Shown: piece after piece, positions 7,218 to 14,434 of the stretch
Layout: each line of letters opens with the position of its first letter
Numbering within the stretch: the stretch's first letter is position 1
Origin: Oricola indica
GTDB lineage: Bacteria; Pseudomonadota; Alphaproteobacteria; Rhizobiales; Rhizobiaceae
Length of the DNA stretch: 64,000 nt
Assembly: GCF_019966595.1 (NCBI RefSeq)
Contig: NZ_JAINFJ010000001.1
Location: 434,001-498,000 of the forward strand
Direction of reading: 5' to 3'
Made by a program: the position numbers and the translations under genes
Notes under the pieces: model-generated
Told to the model about the DNA's origin: nothing
Databases searched by the model: none
Seen by the model: only the letters and a program-made list of their open reading frames with translations

Positions 7218-8432
7218 ATGTCCGTTTCAGGATCAGCCAACAGCGAAGAAACGACTGCGAAATCCGGCACCGAGACGTCGCGGACGGCCGAGGTGAAGAC
7301 CTTCCCGCACGACGCCGCGCGCGAGACCGAAGCCGCGAAAGGCGATACCGCTCCGCAAACGCCCAAACGCGGCGGGCGGCGACGCGTGGTGCTCGCCGGG
7401 GTCGCGCTCCTGGCGCTCGCGGCAGGCGGCTGGTACGGCCAGGAATGGTGGACCGTCGGGCGCTTCATCGAATCGACCGACAATGCCTATGTCGGCGGCG
7501 ACATCGCCACCATCGCACCGAAGGTGTCCGGTTACGTCGATACGGTCAATGTCACCGCCAACCAGTATGTGAAGGCCGGCGACCCGCTCGTCACGCTCGA
7601 CGACGGCGACTACCGCATCGCGGCCGACCAGGCGAAAGCCCAGATCGCAACACAGAAACTCACACTCGACCGCATCGACGCCCAGATCGCGGGCGCGCAA
7701 GCCGCCCTCGCCCAGGCGGAAGCGCAACAGGAAGCGGTCGCCGCCGCGGAGACAAACGCCCGCGCCGCGCTCGACCGGGCGAAGGCGCTCAACGCCAAAG
7801 GCCATGCGACCGGCGCGGCGCTCGACTCCGCCGAAACCGCCTGGGAACAGGCAAAGGCGAACCTTTCCGGCGCTTCGGCCGGCATCCAGTCCGCCAACGC
7901 CAATATCGCGGTGCTTCGTGCCCAAAGGGCCGAGGCCGAGAGCGCACTGACCTCCATGCAACTCGCCGCCGACAAGGCGGACCGCGATCTCTCCTTCACC
8001 GTGCTGCGCGCACCCTATGACGGCATGATCGGCAATCTCGACGTACAGGAAGGCGACCTCGTCACCACCGGCAGACGGCTTGCGGCGCTGGTTCCGTCGA
8101 GCGGGCTCTATGTCGACGCCAATTTCAAGGAAACCCAGCTCGCTCGCATCGAACCCGGCGAGAAAGTCGCCATCCATGTCGATGCCTATGAGGACGAGCC
8201 GATCGAGGGCACGGTCGTTTCGATCTCACCGGCGACCGGCTCGATCTTCTCGCTGCTGCCGCCCAACAACGCCACCGGCAACTTCACGAAGGTCGTGCAG
8301 CGCGTGCCCGTGCGGATCGCCCTGCCCGCCGAAGCCGTGGAGCAAGGCCGGCTGCGCGCAGGCCTCAGCGTGGTCGTCGATATCGATACGCGCACGGGCG
8401 GCCACGCCGTCGAAACGGTCTCCGCAGAGTAG
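7218..8432 (+). CDS. HlyD/EmrA-type periplasmic adaptor of a multidrug efflux system
   Basis: A 404-residue membrane-fusion protein. It has a cytoplasmic N-terminus of about 53 residues, one transmembrane helix (RRVVLAGVALLALAAGGW) and then the lipoyl-like segment DNAYVGGDIATIAPKVSGYV. A long Ala/Gln-rich coiled-coil hairpin spans roughly residues 135-260, followed by a beta-barrel domain. It would couple the inner-membrane MFS transporter 8 bases downstream to an outer-membrane channel, which is not encoded here. The 54-residue Thr/Glu-rich N-terminal extension before the membrane helix is longer than usual. Expression is probably controlled by the divergent TetR protein through the palindrome at 7175-7193. 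Confidence 0.9.
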   Translation: MSVSGSANSEETTAKSGTETSRTAEVKTFPHDAARETEAAKGDTAPQTPKRGGRRRVVLAGVALLALAAGGWYGQEWWTVGRFIESTDNAYVGGDIATIAPKVSGYVDTVNVTANQYVKAGDPLVTLDDGDYRIAADQAKAQIATQKLTLDRIDAQIAGAQAALAQAEAQQEAVAAAETNARAALDRAKALNAKGHATGAALDSAETAWEQAKANLSGASAGIQSANANIAVLRAQRAEAESALTSMQLAADKADRDLSFTVLRAPYDGMIGNLDVQEGDLVTTGRRLAALVPSSGLYVDANFKETQLARIEPGEKVAIHVDAYEDEPIEGTVVSISPATGSIFSLLPPNNATGNFTKVVQRVPVRIALPAEAVEQGRLRAGLSVVVDIDTRTGGHAVETVSAE

Positions 8433-8440
8433 AACAGGTC

Positions 8441-10018
8441 ATGGCCGACGCGACCTACAGCGATGTTCCTGGCGCCCCCGCCGAGGAGCGCATCGATCCG
8501 CGCCGGCTGATCGCTTTCGTCGCGATGGTTTTCGGCATGTTCATGGCGATCCTCGATATCCAGATCGTCTCGGCATCGCTCGCTGAAATCCAGGCCGGGC
8601 TCAACGCGGGCGCTGACGAAATCTCCTGGGTGCAAACCAGCTATCTGATTGCCGAGGTGATCATGATCCCGCTGTCGGGCACGCTGGCGCGCATCCTGTC
8701 GACCCGCATCCTGTTCACCGTCTCGGCCGCCGGCTTTACCGCCGCCAGCGTACTGGCCGCGACGGCGACGAACATCGATCAGATGATCGTCTATCGCGCG
8801 ATCCAGGGCTTTATCGGCGGCGGCATGATCCCGTCCGTTTTTGCCGCGGCCTACACGATCTTTCCCCGTTCGAAACAGGCGATCATCGCGCCCGTGATCG
8901 GCCTCGTCGCAACGCTTGCGCCCACGATCGGCCCCACCGTCGGCGGTTATCTTTCGAGCTACTTCTCCTGGCACTGGCTGTTCCTGATCAATCTCGGCCC
9001 CGGCGTGGTCGTCGCCGCGCTTGCCTGGTTGCTGATCGATTTCGACGAGCCGGAATTCAACCTCGCCAAGTCCTTCGACTGGCTCGGCTTTATCGGCATG
9101 GCCGTGTTCCTCGGCGCGCTCGAATTCGTCCTGGAGGAAGGCCCCGCCAATGACTGGCTGGCCGACGAGACGATTCTGATCTTCTCGATCGTCATGACGA
9201 TCGGTGCGATCCTTTTCTTCTATCGCGCCTTCACCGCGAGCTTCCCGGTCGTCGATCTCGGTGCTTTTCGAAACATCAATTTTGCCTTCGGTTCGGTCTT
9301 TTCGTTCGTCATGGGGATCGGCCTTTACGGCCTGACCTATCTCTACCCGCTCTATCTCGGCCGTATTCGCGGCTACGATTCGCTCATGATCGGCGAGACG
9401 GTTTTTGTCACAGGTATCGCCATGTTCCTGTGTGCGCCGATGTCCGGTGCCCTGTCGGCCAGGGTCGATCCGCGCATCATGCTGCTACTCGGTTTCCTGG
9501 GGTTCGGGGTGAGCACATGGATGCTGACGCCGATCGACGCGGAATGGGATTTCTGGGAACTGTTCTTGCCACAGATCATTCGCGGGGCGTCGCTGATGTT
9601 CTGCATGGTGACCATCACGAATCTCGCGCTGGGCACCCTGCCCGTCGACCGGCTGAAAAGCGCATCCGGTCTGTTCAACCTGACCCGCAATCTTGGCGGC
9701 GCGGTCGGCCTCGCCGCCATCACGACACTGCTCTCGGACCGCTCCGACCTGCATTATGCGCGCATCGCCGAAACCGTGACATCGGCAAACCGCACCGCGG
9801 TGGAAACGCTCGACAATCTGGCGGCGAATTTCGATGCGAGCGGCCTGTCTGGAGCTGACGCCGCGCTCAACCAGCTAACCGGGATGGTTCAACAGCAGGC
9901 ATGGGTGATGGCCTTCGCCGACGTGTCGTGGATACTGACAATGCTGTTCGCCGGTCTTGCACTCGGTGCGCTGGCGATGAAGAAACCACCGTCAGGCGGC
10001 GCGCCCGCCGGGCACTGA
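8441..10018 (+). CDS. DHA2-family MFS drug exporter, EmrB/QacA type
   Basis: A 525-residue inner-membrane proton antiporter, the expected size for a 14-helix DHA2 transporter. The first helix carries the family segment LDIQIVSASLAEIQAGL, and GFIGGGMIPSVFAAAYTIFP contains the motif seen between helices 4 and 5. It forms a pump with the adaptor encoded 8 bases upstream and is presumably regulated by the divergent TetR repressor. Likely substrates are hydrophobic toxic compounds; nothing in the sequence identifies them. The stop lies 6 bases before the end of the convergent gene at 10025. Confidence 0.9.
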   Translation: MADATYSDVPGAPAEERIDPRRLIAFVAMVFGMFMAILDIQIVSASLAEIQAGLNAGADEISWVQTSYLIAEVIMIPLSGTLARILSTRILFTVSAAGFTAASVLAATATNIDQMIVYRAIQGFIGGGMIPSVFAAAYTIFPRSKQAIIAPVIGLVATLAPTIGPTVGGYLSSYFSWHWLFLINLGPGVVVAALAWLLIDFDEPEFNLAKSFDWLGFIGMAVFLGALEFVLEEGPANDWLADETILIFSIVMTIGAILFFYRAFTASFPVVDLGAFRNINFAFGSVFSFVMGIGLYGLTYLYPLYLGRIRGYDSLMIGETVFVTGIAMFLCAPMSGALSARVDPRIMLLLGFLGFGVSTWMLTPIDAEWDFWELFLPQIIRGASLMFCMVTITNLALGTLPVDRLKSASGLFNLTRNLGGAVGLAAITTLLSDRSDLHYARIAETVTSANRTAVETLDNLAANFDASGLSGADAALNQLTGMVQQQAWVMAFADVSWILTMLFAGLALGALAMKKPPSGGAPAGH

Positions 10019-10024
10019 CTGGGT

Positions 10025-11008
10025 CTAGGCGAGACCGCGACGGCCGAACGGCTTGGCGCTTTGGGGGCGCTGACGCCGATCCCGGCCGTCCCAATCCGGT
10101 TTCTTGACCTTGGCCAGCGCAAGATCGTCGGCTTCGGTTGCATCGAAGCCGAACTCGTCGGCCCGCCTGACCTCCAGCGACACATGCGGCGTATCGATCT
10201 CCGGCGTGGAATCGAGATGGCGCACGATCATGATATCGCCCTTGCCCGGCGCATAGGTCGCCAGATGCGGCAGGTAACGTCCCTCTGAATGGCAACGCGC
10301 CACAAAGCAGTGCAACGTCCGCATCACCCAATCGACCGGGACCGGTGCTTCCTCCAGCACGACTTCGCAGCCGAGCAGGTCGGCCGCGCCGCGTGTCGAG
10401 CCGCCAACGGTGCGCACGCCGTCGATCATCCGGTTGCTCGAAAACGGCGTCACCTTGACAAAGATCTCGACTGGCTCGGTCTCCAGTTCCCTGAGGAACG
10501 GTCCGGGCTTGAAAAGCATCTCGCTGTGTTTCCAATGGATCGCGAGCGGTAGGTCTGTCCGGCAAATCGCCGCCGCGGCACGCCCTGCCAAAGTGCTGCG
10601 CGTGAAGCTCGTATTGACGGCGCGCATGCCAAGCGCATTGGCGACCGCATCATATTCGGCTTCGACCGCGATCTGGATATGCGCCGTATGATTGCGCACC
10701 GCCTCCTCGGCCTCCGGAAAGGTACGGTGGAGCATCGGCCAGTCCAGCGCCTCGAAATAGACCGAAGCGGGCCTTGTATCCTTGCTCGCCTCGATGGCGA
10801 CCGCGCAACCGCCGGCCATGAAGGAGAGAAACCGCGTGGAACCGGCGGCATGATCCCGAATATCGGAGACTGCGGCATTGGGCCCGATTGCCTGTTCGAG
10901 GCGCGCCACGAAATCCGCCGCGTCCAGCCGGGGCATGTCGGCATAGAGCAACGTGCATTCGGTGGCCGTTTCCAGGCCGGCGTTCTTCATCCGGGCTACA
11001 AAGTTCAT
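10025..11008 (-). CDS. Conserved hypothetical protein, function unknown
   Basis: A 327-residue soluble protein with no signal peptide or membrane helix that I can see. I do not recognise the family with confidence. The middle contains AICRTDLPLAIHWKHSEMLF and the later part VTPFSSNRMIDGVRTVGG, which look like structured-domain motifs. A remote resemblance to DUF4261-like proteins is possible but unproven. The C-terminus is rich in Arg, Gln and Pro after residue 300 and is probably disordered. Codon use is the same as in the neighbours, so this is a real gene. It converges with the emrB-type gene and is divergent from the ICMT-like gene; nothing nearby suggests a job. Confidence 0.6.
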   Translation of the reverse strand: MNFVARMKNAGLETATECTLLYADMPRLDAADFVARLEQAIGPNAAVSDIRDHAAGSTRFLSFMAGGCAVAIEASKDTRPASVYFEALDWPMLHRTFPEAEEAVRNHTAHIQIAVEAEYDAVANALGMRAVNTSFTRSTLAGRAAAAICRTDLPLAIHWKHSEMLFKPGPFLRELETEPVEIFVKVTPFSSNRMIDGVRTVGGSTRGAADLLGCEVVLEEAPVPVDWVMRTLHCFVARCHSEGRYLPHLATYAPGKGDIMIVRHLDSTPEIDTPHVSLEVRRADEFGFDATEADDLALAKVKKPDWDGRDRRQRPQSAKPFGRRGLA

Positions 11009-11106
11009 GTCCGCTCCATCCCTGCGCGTTGGGGCAGAGCTTCATAAGGTAAGCGAGCAGGATGACCGGATGGTTAAGGCAAGCCCGTCAATTGTCTCGG
11101 CAAGAC

Positions 11107-11122
11107 CCCCAAAATTTTGGGG
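11107..11122. repeat. 16-bp perfect palindrome in a divergent intergenic region
   Basis: CCCCAAAATTTTGGGG is a perfect palindrome without spacer, lying between the divergent genes at 11008 and 11191. It could be an operator for a dimeric regulator. No T-tract follows on either strand, so it does not look like a terminator. Confidence 0.5.
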
Positions 11123-11190
11123 ATCGAACCCTTGGCGCATCGATGGCCGCCGCTATCTTCGAAACAACCCAGGCCTGGAGAAATTCGACG

Positions 11191-11742
11191 ATGGACATGG
11201 CTTTCGCGCTCTTTTCCGCAGCCTGCTGCCTGGCGGTCGCAACCATCATCTGGAGGTCCGATCGGCACCCGCAAAGTCCGATCTGGCCACCCGTGAAATT
11301 CGGCTGGAAAGCGCGGATCGTGACCTGGAGCGTCACGGCTGCGGCGATCGGCTCCGCCTATCTGGCGGGCCGCCTTGGCTGGAACGGCTGGGACTGGCCC
11401 GGCTGGGTTCGCTGGGGCATTGGATTTCCGCTCGCTTTTGCTTCAAGCTCGGCAAGCTCCTATGCGATCGTGAAGCTGGGCCTCGACCAGTCGATGGGCG
11501 CAGATCGGGGCCTTGTCACCGACGGCCCCTTCGCGCTTGTCCGCAATCCCACCTATCTCTCCAATCTGGCGCTTTGCCTCGGCTGGACGCTGCTCGCCGC
11601 GTCATGGCCGGCGGCAATCGCGGCGGGATCGCTCGCAGCCCTCTACATCTTCGCGGTCCCCTGCGAGGAACGCTGGCTCGCCCGCACTTATGGCGAGCCC
11701 TACGCCGACTATCGCGCGCGCGTGAAACGCTGGGGACTGTAG
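11191..11742 (+). CDS. Isoprenylcysteine carboxyl methyltransferase (ICMT)-like / phospholipid methyltransferase-like membrane protein
   Basis: A 183-residue membrane protein of the bacterial ICMT/PEMT superfamily. The AdoMet-binding C-terminal part is clear: DGPFALVRNPTYLSNLAL, then a hydrophobic helix, then VPCEERWLARTYGEPYADY with the paired Glu residues typical of the family. About five hydrophobic segments are present. Bacterial members methylate small lipophilic or cysteine-derived substrates; the substrate here is unknown. The ATG at 11191 has GGAG upstream and starts just before the first hydrophobic segment. The open frame reaches back to 11062 but that part is not conserved-looking. 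The 3' end overlaps the convergent oxidoreductase gene by 34 bases. Confidence 0.75.
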   Translation: MDMAFALFSAACCLAVATIIWRSDRHPQSPIWPPVKFGWKARIVTWSVTAAAIGSAYLAGRLGWNGWDWPGWVRWGIGFPLAFASSSASSYAIVKLGLDQSMGADRGLVTDGPFALVRNPTYLSNLALCLGWTLLAASWPAAIAAGSLAALYIFAVPCEERWLARTYGEPYADYRARVKRWGL

Positions 11743-12962
11743 GGCGCGGGATCGCAGAACGGCGTCTCGCCGGTCATCATCTGCGCGGTCAGTTCGCCGG
11801 TCGCGGGCCCGAGCGTGAAACCGTGATGGGCATGACCGAAATGCAGCCACAGGCCCGCCATGCCCGGAGCCGGTCCGACGACCGGCAGCATGTCCGGAAA
11901 GACCGGGCGCGAGCCGAGCCAAGGCTCCTCGTCGACGCTCTCGCCCAGCGGGAACAACTCGCGCGCCTGCGGCAACACCCGGCGCAATTGCACCGGCGTC
12001 TTGGGCGCGTCCTGGCGCGCAAACTCGGCGCCCGAGGTCAGCCGGATACCGCGCGCCATCGGCGCCATGACATATCCGACATCAGTATCGAGAACCGGTC
12101 GCGACAGATAGGCGTTACCCTCGGCCGCGAAGTGCTGGTGGTAGCCGCGCTTGACGCCCATCGGCAGTTTCAGGCCCGCCTCGTCCATCATGCGCTTCGA
12201 CCACGGGCCGAGCGTCACCGCCACCTGTTCGGCCGACAGTTCCGGCCCCGTCGTCGCCACCGACCACTTGCCGTCTCGCCGCGCAATGCCCGTGATCTCG
12301 GCCTGGATGAACGTGCCGCCGAGTTTTTCGAACAGACCCGCATAGGATTTGACCAGCGCGCCGGGATCGCTGCACGTCCACGGATCGCGGTAATGCAGCG
12401 CGCCCTCGAGTTTCGCCTTTTCCAGATGCGGCTCCAGATCGCCCAGTTCCTGCATGGTGATCATGGCGGCATCGATGCCGAGTTCGCGCAGTTCGCGGGC
12501 TTCCGTCTCTGCCCCGGCAATCCCGGCGGTTTCGCGAAACAGGCGGATCCAGCCACGCTTGGCGACGAGCGCCGACGAGCCCGCCTCGTCCATCAGCGCC
12601 TGGTGCGCCTCCAGGCAATGCGCGAAGATCGGAATATTGGCGGCAAGCGTGCGTCGGGCGCTGTCCTTGTTCGAGGACATGAAATATCGCCACAGGAACG
12701 GCGCGACCGCCGGCAGCGACGAGAAGTGATAATCCGCATCGGTGCGCAGCTTGAGCGCAACCTCGATGATCGAGCGAAGATCGCGCGGGAAAAGATAGGG
12801 GTGAATGCCCTCGCGCTGGATGATGCCCGCATTGCCGTAGCTCGTCTCCTCGCCCGGCTCCCGCCGGTCGACCAGCGTGACCGATACGCCTCTCTTCAGA
12901 AGGTGGATCGCCGTCGCGACCCCCGCCATGCCAGCTCCCAGGACCAGTGCGTCATTCGCCAT
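11709..12962 (-). CDS. FAD-dependent oxidoreductase, D-amino-acid dehydrogenase (DadA)-like
   Basis: A 417-residue flavoprotein of the DAO family. The FAD dinucleotide fold is at the N-terminus (LVLGAGMAGVATAIHLLKRG). ETSYGNAGIIQ near residues 39-49 is the DadA-type flavin segment. The C-terminal block LPVVGPAPGMAGLWLHFGHA is the usual FAD-binding end of the family. It would oxidise a D-amino acid or related amine, passing electrons to the respiratory chain. It starts one base after the cobO stop, so it is the last gene of the cobN-GNAT-GNAT-cobO run, an odd partner for cobalamin genes. The 3' end overlaps the convergent ICMT-like gene by 34 bases. Confidence 0.85.
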   Translation of the reverse strand: MANDALVLGAGMAGVATAIHLLKRGVSVTLVDRREPGEETSYGNAGIIQREGIHPYLFPRDLRSIIEVALKLRTDADYHFSSLPAVAPFLWRYFMSSNKDSARRTLAANIPIFAHCLEAHQALMDEAGSSALVAKRGWIRLFRETAGIAGAETEARELRELGIDAAMITMQELGDLEPHLEKAKLEGALHYRDPWTCSDPGALVKSYAGLFEKLGGTFIQAEITGIARRDGKWSVATTGPELSAEQVAVTLGPWSKRMMDEAGLKLPMGVKRGYHQHFAAEGNAYLSRPVLDTDVGYVMAPMARGIRLTSGAEFARQDAPKTPVQLRRVLPQARELFPLGESVDEEPWLGSRPVFPDMLPVVGPAPGMAGLWLHFGHAHHGFTLGPATGELTAQMMTGETPFCDPAPYSPQRFTRAR

Positions 12963-12963
12963 G

Positions 12964-13572
12964 TCAGTACTCGATCCCGATCTGCGCCTTGATGCCGGAG
13001 CGGAACGGATGCTTGACCAGTTCCATCTCGGTCACGAGATCGGCCGCCTCCATAAGCTCTTCCGAGGCGTTGCGGCCGGTCAGGACGACATGGGTCATCT
13101 CGGGCTTCTCGCTCTTGAGAAACTCGACCACTTCAGCCGTGTCGATGTAGTCGTAGCGAAGCGCGATGTTGATCTCGTCGAGCAGCACCATCGTGTTGCT
13201 CGCGTCGCGGATCAGTTCCTTGGCCTTCTCCCAGGCGGCTTTCGCCATCTCGATGTCGCGCTCCTTGTTCTGGGTTTCCCAGGTGAAGCCCTCGCCCATC
13301 GTGTGGAAGGAGCAAATGTCGGAAAAATGCGTTTCGATCAGGTTGCGTTCGCCGGTTTCCATACCGCCCTTGATGAACTGTACGACAGCGCATTTTCGGC
13401 CATGGGCAATATGGCGGAAGATCATGCCGAACGCCGCCGTCGACTTGCCCTTGCCCTTGCCGGTATGGACGATGACAAGGCCTTTTTCCTCGGTCTTGGT
13501 GGCCATGATCTTGTCACGCGCCGCCTTCTTCTTCGCCATCTTGGCTGCGTGGCGTTCGCTGTCATCGTTCAT
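12964..13572 (-). CDS. cobO: Cob(I)yrinic acid a,c-diamide adenosyltransferase CobO (BtuR/CobA type)
   Basis: A 202-residue ATP:corrinoid adenosyltransferase that attaches the 5'-deoxyadenosyl ligand to cob(I)yrinic acid diamide. The P-loop variant HTGKGKGKSTAAFG lies at residues 36-49. Later conserved blocks are RYDYIDTAEVVEFL and VVLTGRNASEELMEAADLVT. The C-terminal KHPFRSGIKAQIGIEY is the usual end of the family. It overlaps the upstream acetyltransferase gene by four bases and is one base from the downstream oxidoreductase gene, placing it in an operon that begins with cobN. The N-terminal 30 residues are Lys-rich and variable, as is common in this family. Confidence 0.95.
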   Translation of the reverse strand: MNDDSERHAAKMAKKKAARDKIMATKTEEKGLVIVHTGKGKGKSTAAFGMIFRHIAHGRKCAVVQFIKGGMETGERNLIETHFSDICSFHTMGEGFTWETQNKERDIEMAKAAWEKAKELIRDASNTMVLLDEINIALRYDYIDTAEVVEFLKSEKPEMTHVVLTGRNASEELMEAADLVTEMELVKHPFRSGIKAQIGIEY

Positions 13573-14000
13573 TGATCAGTCTCCGTCGCGTCGAAAGTCT
13601 TCGAGAACCAGATGCGCTGCGGCCGGCCGCCAACCGTCGGCAGGCGACCGATTTCCGCATATCCGCATTTCACATAGAAGCCCGGCGCCTGGAAATCGAA
13701 CGTGTCGACATAGACCCCGGCGAGGCCGCGTCTCCGGGCTTCCGCCTCGGCTTCCTCTATTAGTTTCCGCCCCACGCCGAGCGAACGCGCCTGCTGCGAC
13801 ACGGCGAGAAACTTCACATAGAGCCAGCCCTGCAACGTCTCTGCGTTGAGGCCGCCAAGGAAGCCGCCATCGCCGTCGCTCGCACGCAGGTTGACGCCAT
13901 CCTCCTCGAAGGGCTTGCCAAGTGCCCGTGCTGCTTCGTCCAGCGTTTCAAGGACCTCGCTGACAAAGGCGCCGGTATCGCCGGTGACCGGCTCGATCAT
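13569..14000 (-). CDS. GNAT-family N-acetyltransferase, copy 1 of a tandem pair
   Basis: A 143-residue acetyl-CoA-dependent acetyltransferase. The acetyl-CoA loop appears as QQARSLGVGRKLIEEAEAEA, followed by GVYVDTFDFQAPGFYVKCGY, the conserved C-terminal strand and helix region. It is a close paralogue of the gene just upstream (copy 2), with matching blocks across the whole length. The ATG at 14000 is chosen because it gives the same length as copy 2 and leaves 5 bases between the genes; the frame extends further only over shadow sequence. It sits inside the cobN-cobO operon and overlaps cobO by four bases. The acetylated substrate is unknown. Confidence 0.85.
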   Translation of the reverse strand: MIEPVTGDTGAFVSEVLETLDEAARALGKPFEEDGVNLRASDGDGGFLGGLNAETLQGWLYVKFLAVSQQARSLGVGRKLIEEAEAEARRRGLAGVYVDTFDFQAPGFYVKCGYAEIGRLPTVGGRPQRIWFSKTFDATETDQ

Positions 14001-14005
14001 GACGC

Positions 14006-14434
14006 TCACGACCGGACCTCCCCGAGCGTCTTCGCGAACCACACGCGTTGCGGATGATCGCCAACCGCCGGAAGGCGGCCGATCTCCTCGTAGCCCATCT
14101 TCGCGTAGAACGCCGGCGCCTGGAAAGCATAGGTGTCGAGGTAGACGCCAGACAGACCTTCCGAGCGCGCGTGCTCCTCGGCCTTTGCAAGGAGCTTGCC
14201 GCCAACGCCGCGTTTGCGCGCTTCCGGCGCAAGCGCCAGCAGCTTGACGAAGAACCATCCAAGCTGGCCCCATCCATATATCCCGCCGAGAAACGTCCCG
14301 TCGCTGTCCCTCGCCTCGAAACCGACGGCCTGCGGATTGAACGGGTGGCCGAGCGCCTCCGCCCCCTCGTCAAGCAGGCGGTCGAGCCTGAGTTGCAACT
14401 CGGCCGCGTTCTCCGTGGTCCTGATTTCGGTCAT
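14006..14434 (-). CDS. GNAT-family N-acetyltransferase, copy 2 of a tandem pair
   Basis: A 142-residue paralogue of copy 1. It shows the same elements: EARKRGVGGKLLAKAEEHA for acetyl-CoA binding and GVYLDTYAFQAPAFYAKMGY further on. The N-terminal half (MTEIRTTENAAELQLRLDRL) is more diverged. The start overlaps the cobN stop as ATGA, so translation is probably coupled to cobN. Tandem duplication inside a cobalamin operon suggests either a recent selective benefit or neutral hitchhiking. No residue indicates the substrate. Confidence 0.85.
   Translation of the reverse strand: MTEIRTTENAAELQLRLDRLLDEGAEALGHPFNPQAVGFEARDSDGTFLGGIYGWGQLGWFFVKLLALAPEARKRGVGGKLLAKAEEHARSEGLSGVYLDTYAFQAPAFYAKMGYEEIGRLPAVGDHPQRVWFAKTLGEVRS

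Noticed and set aside
11062-11190. N-terminal extension of the ICMT-like protein
   Set aside because: It contains the 16-bp palindrome, has no ribosome site and adds non-membrane sequence; the ATG at 11191 has GGAG upstream.
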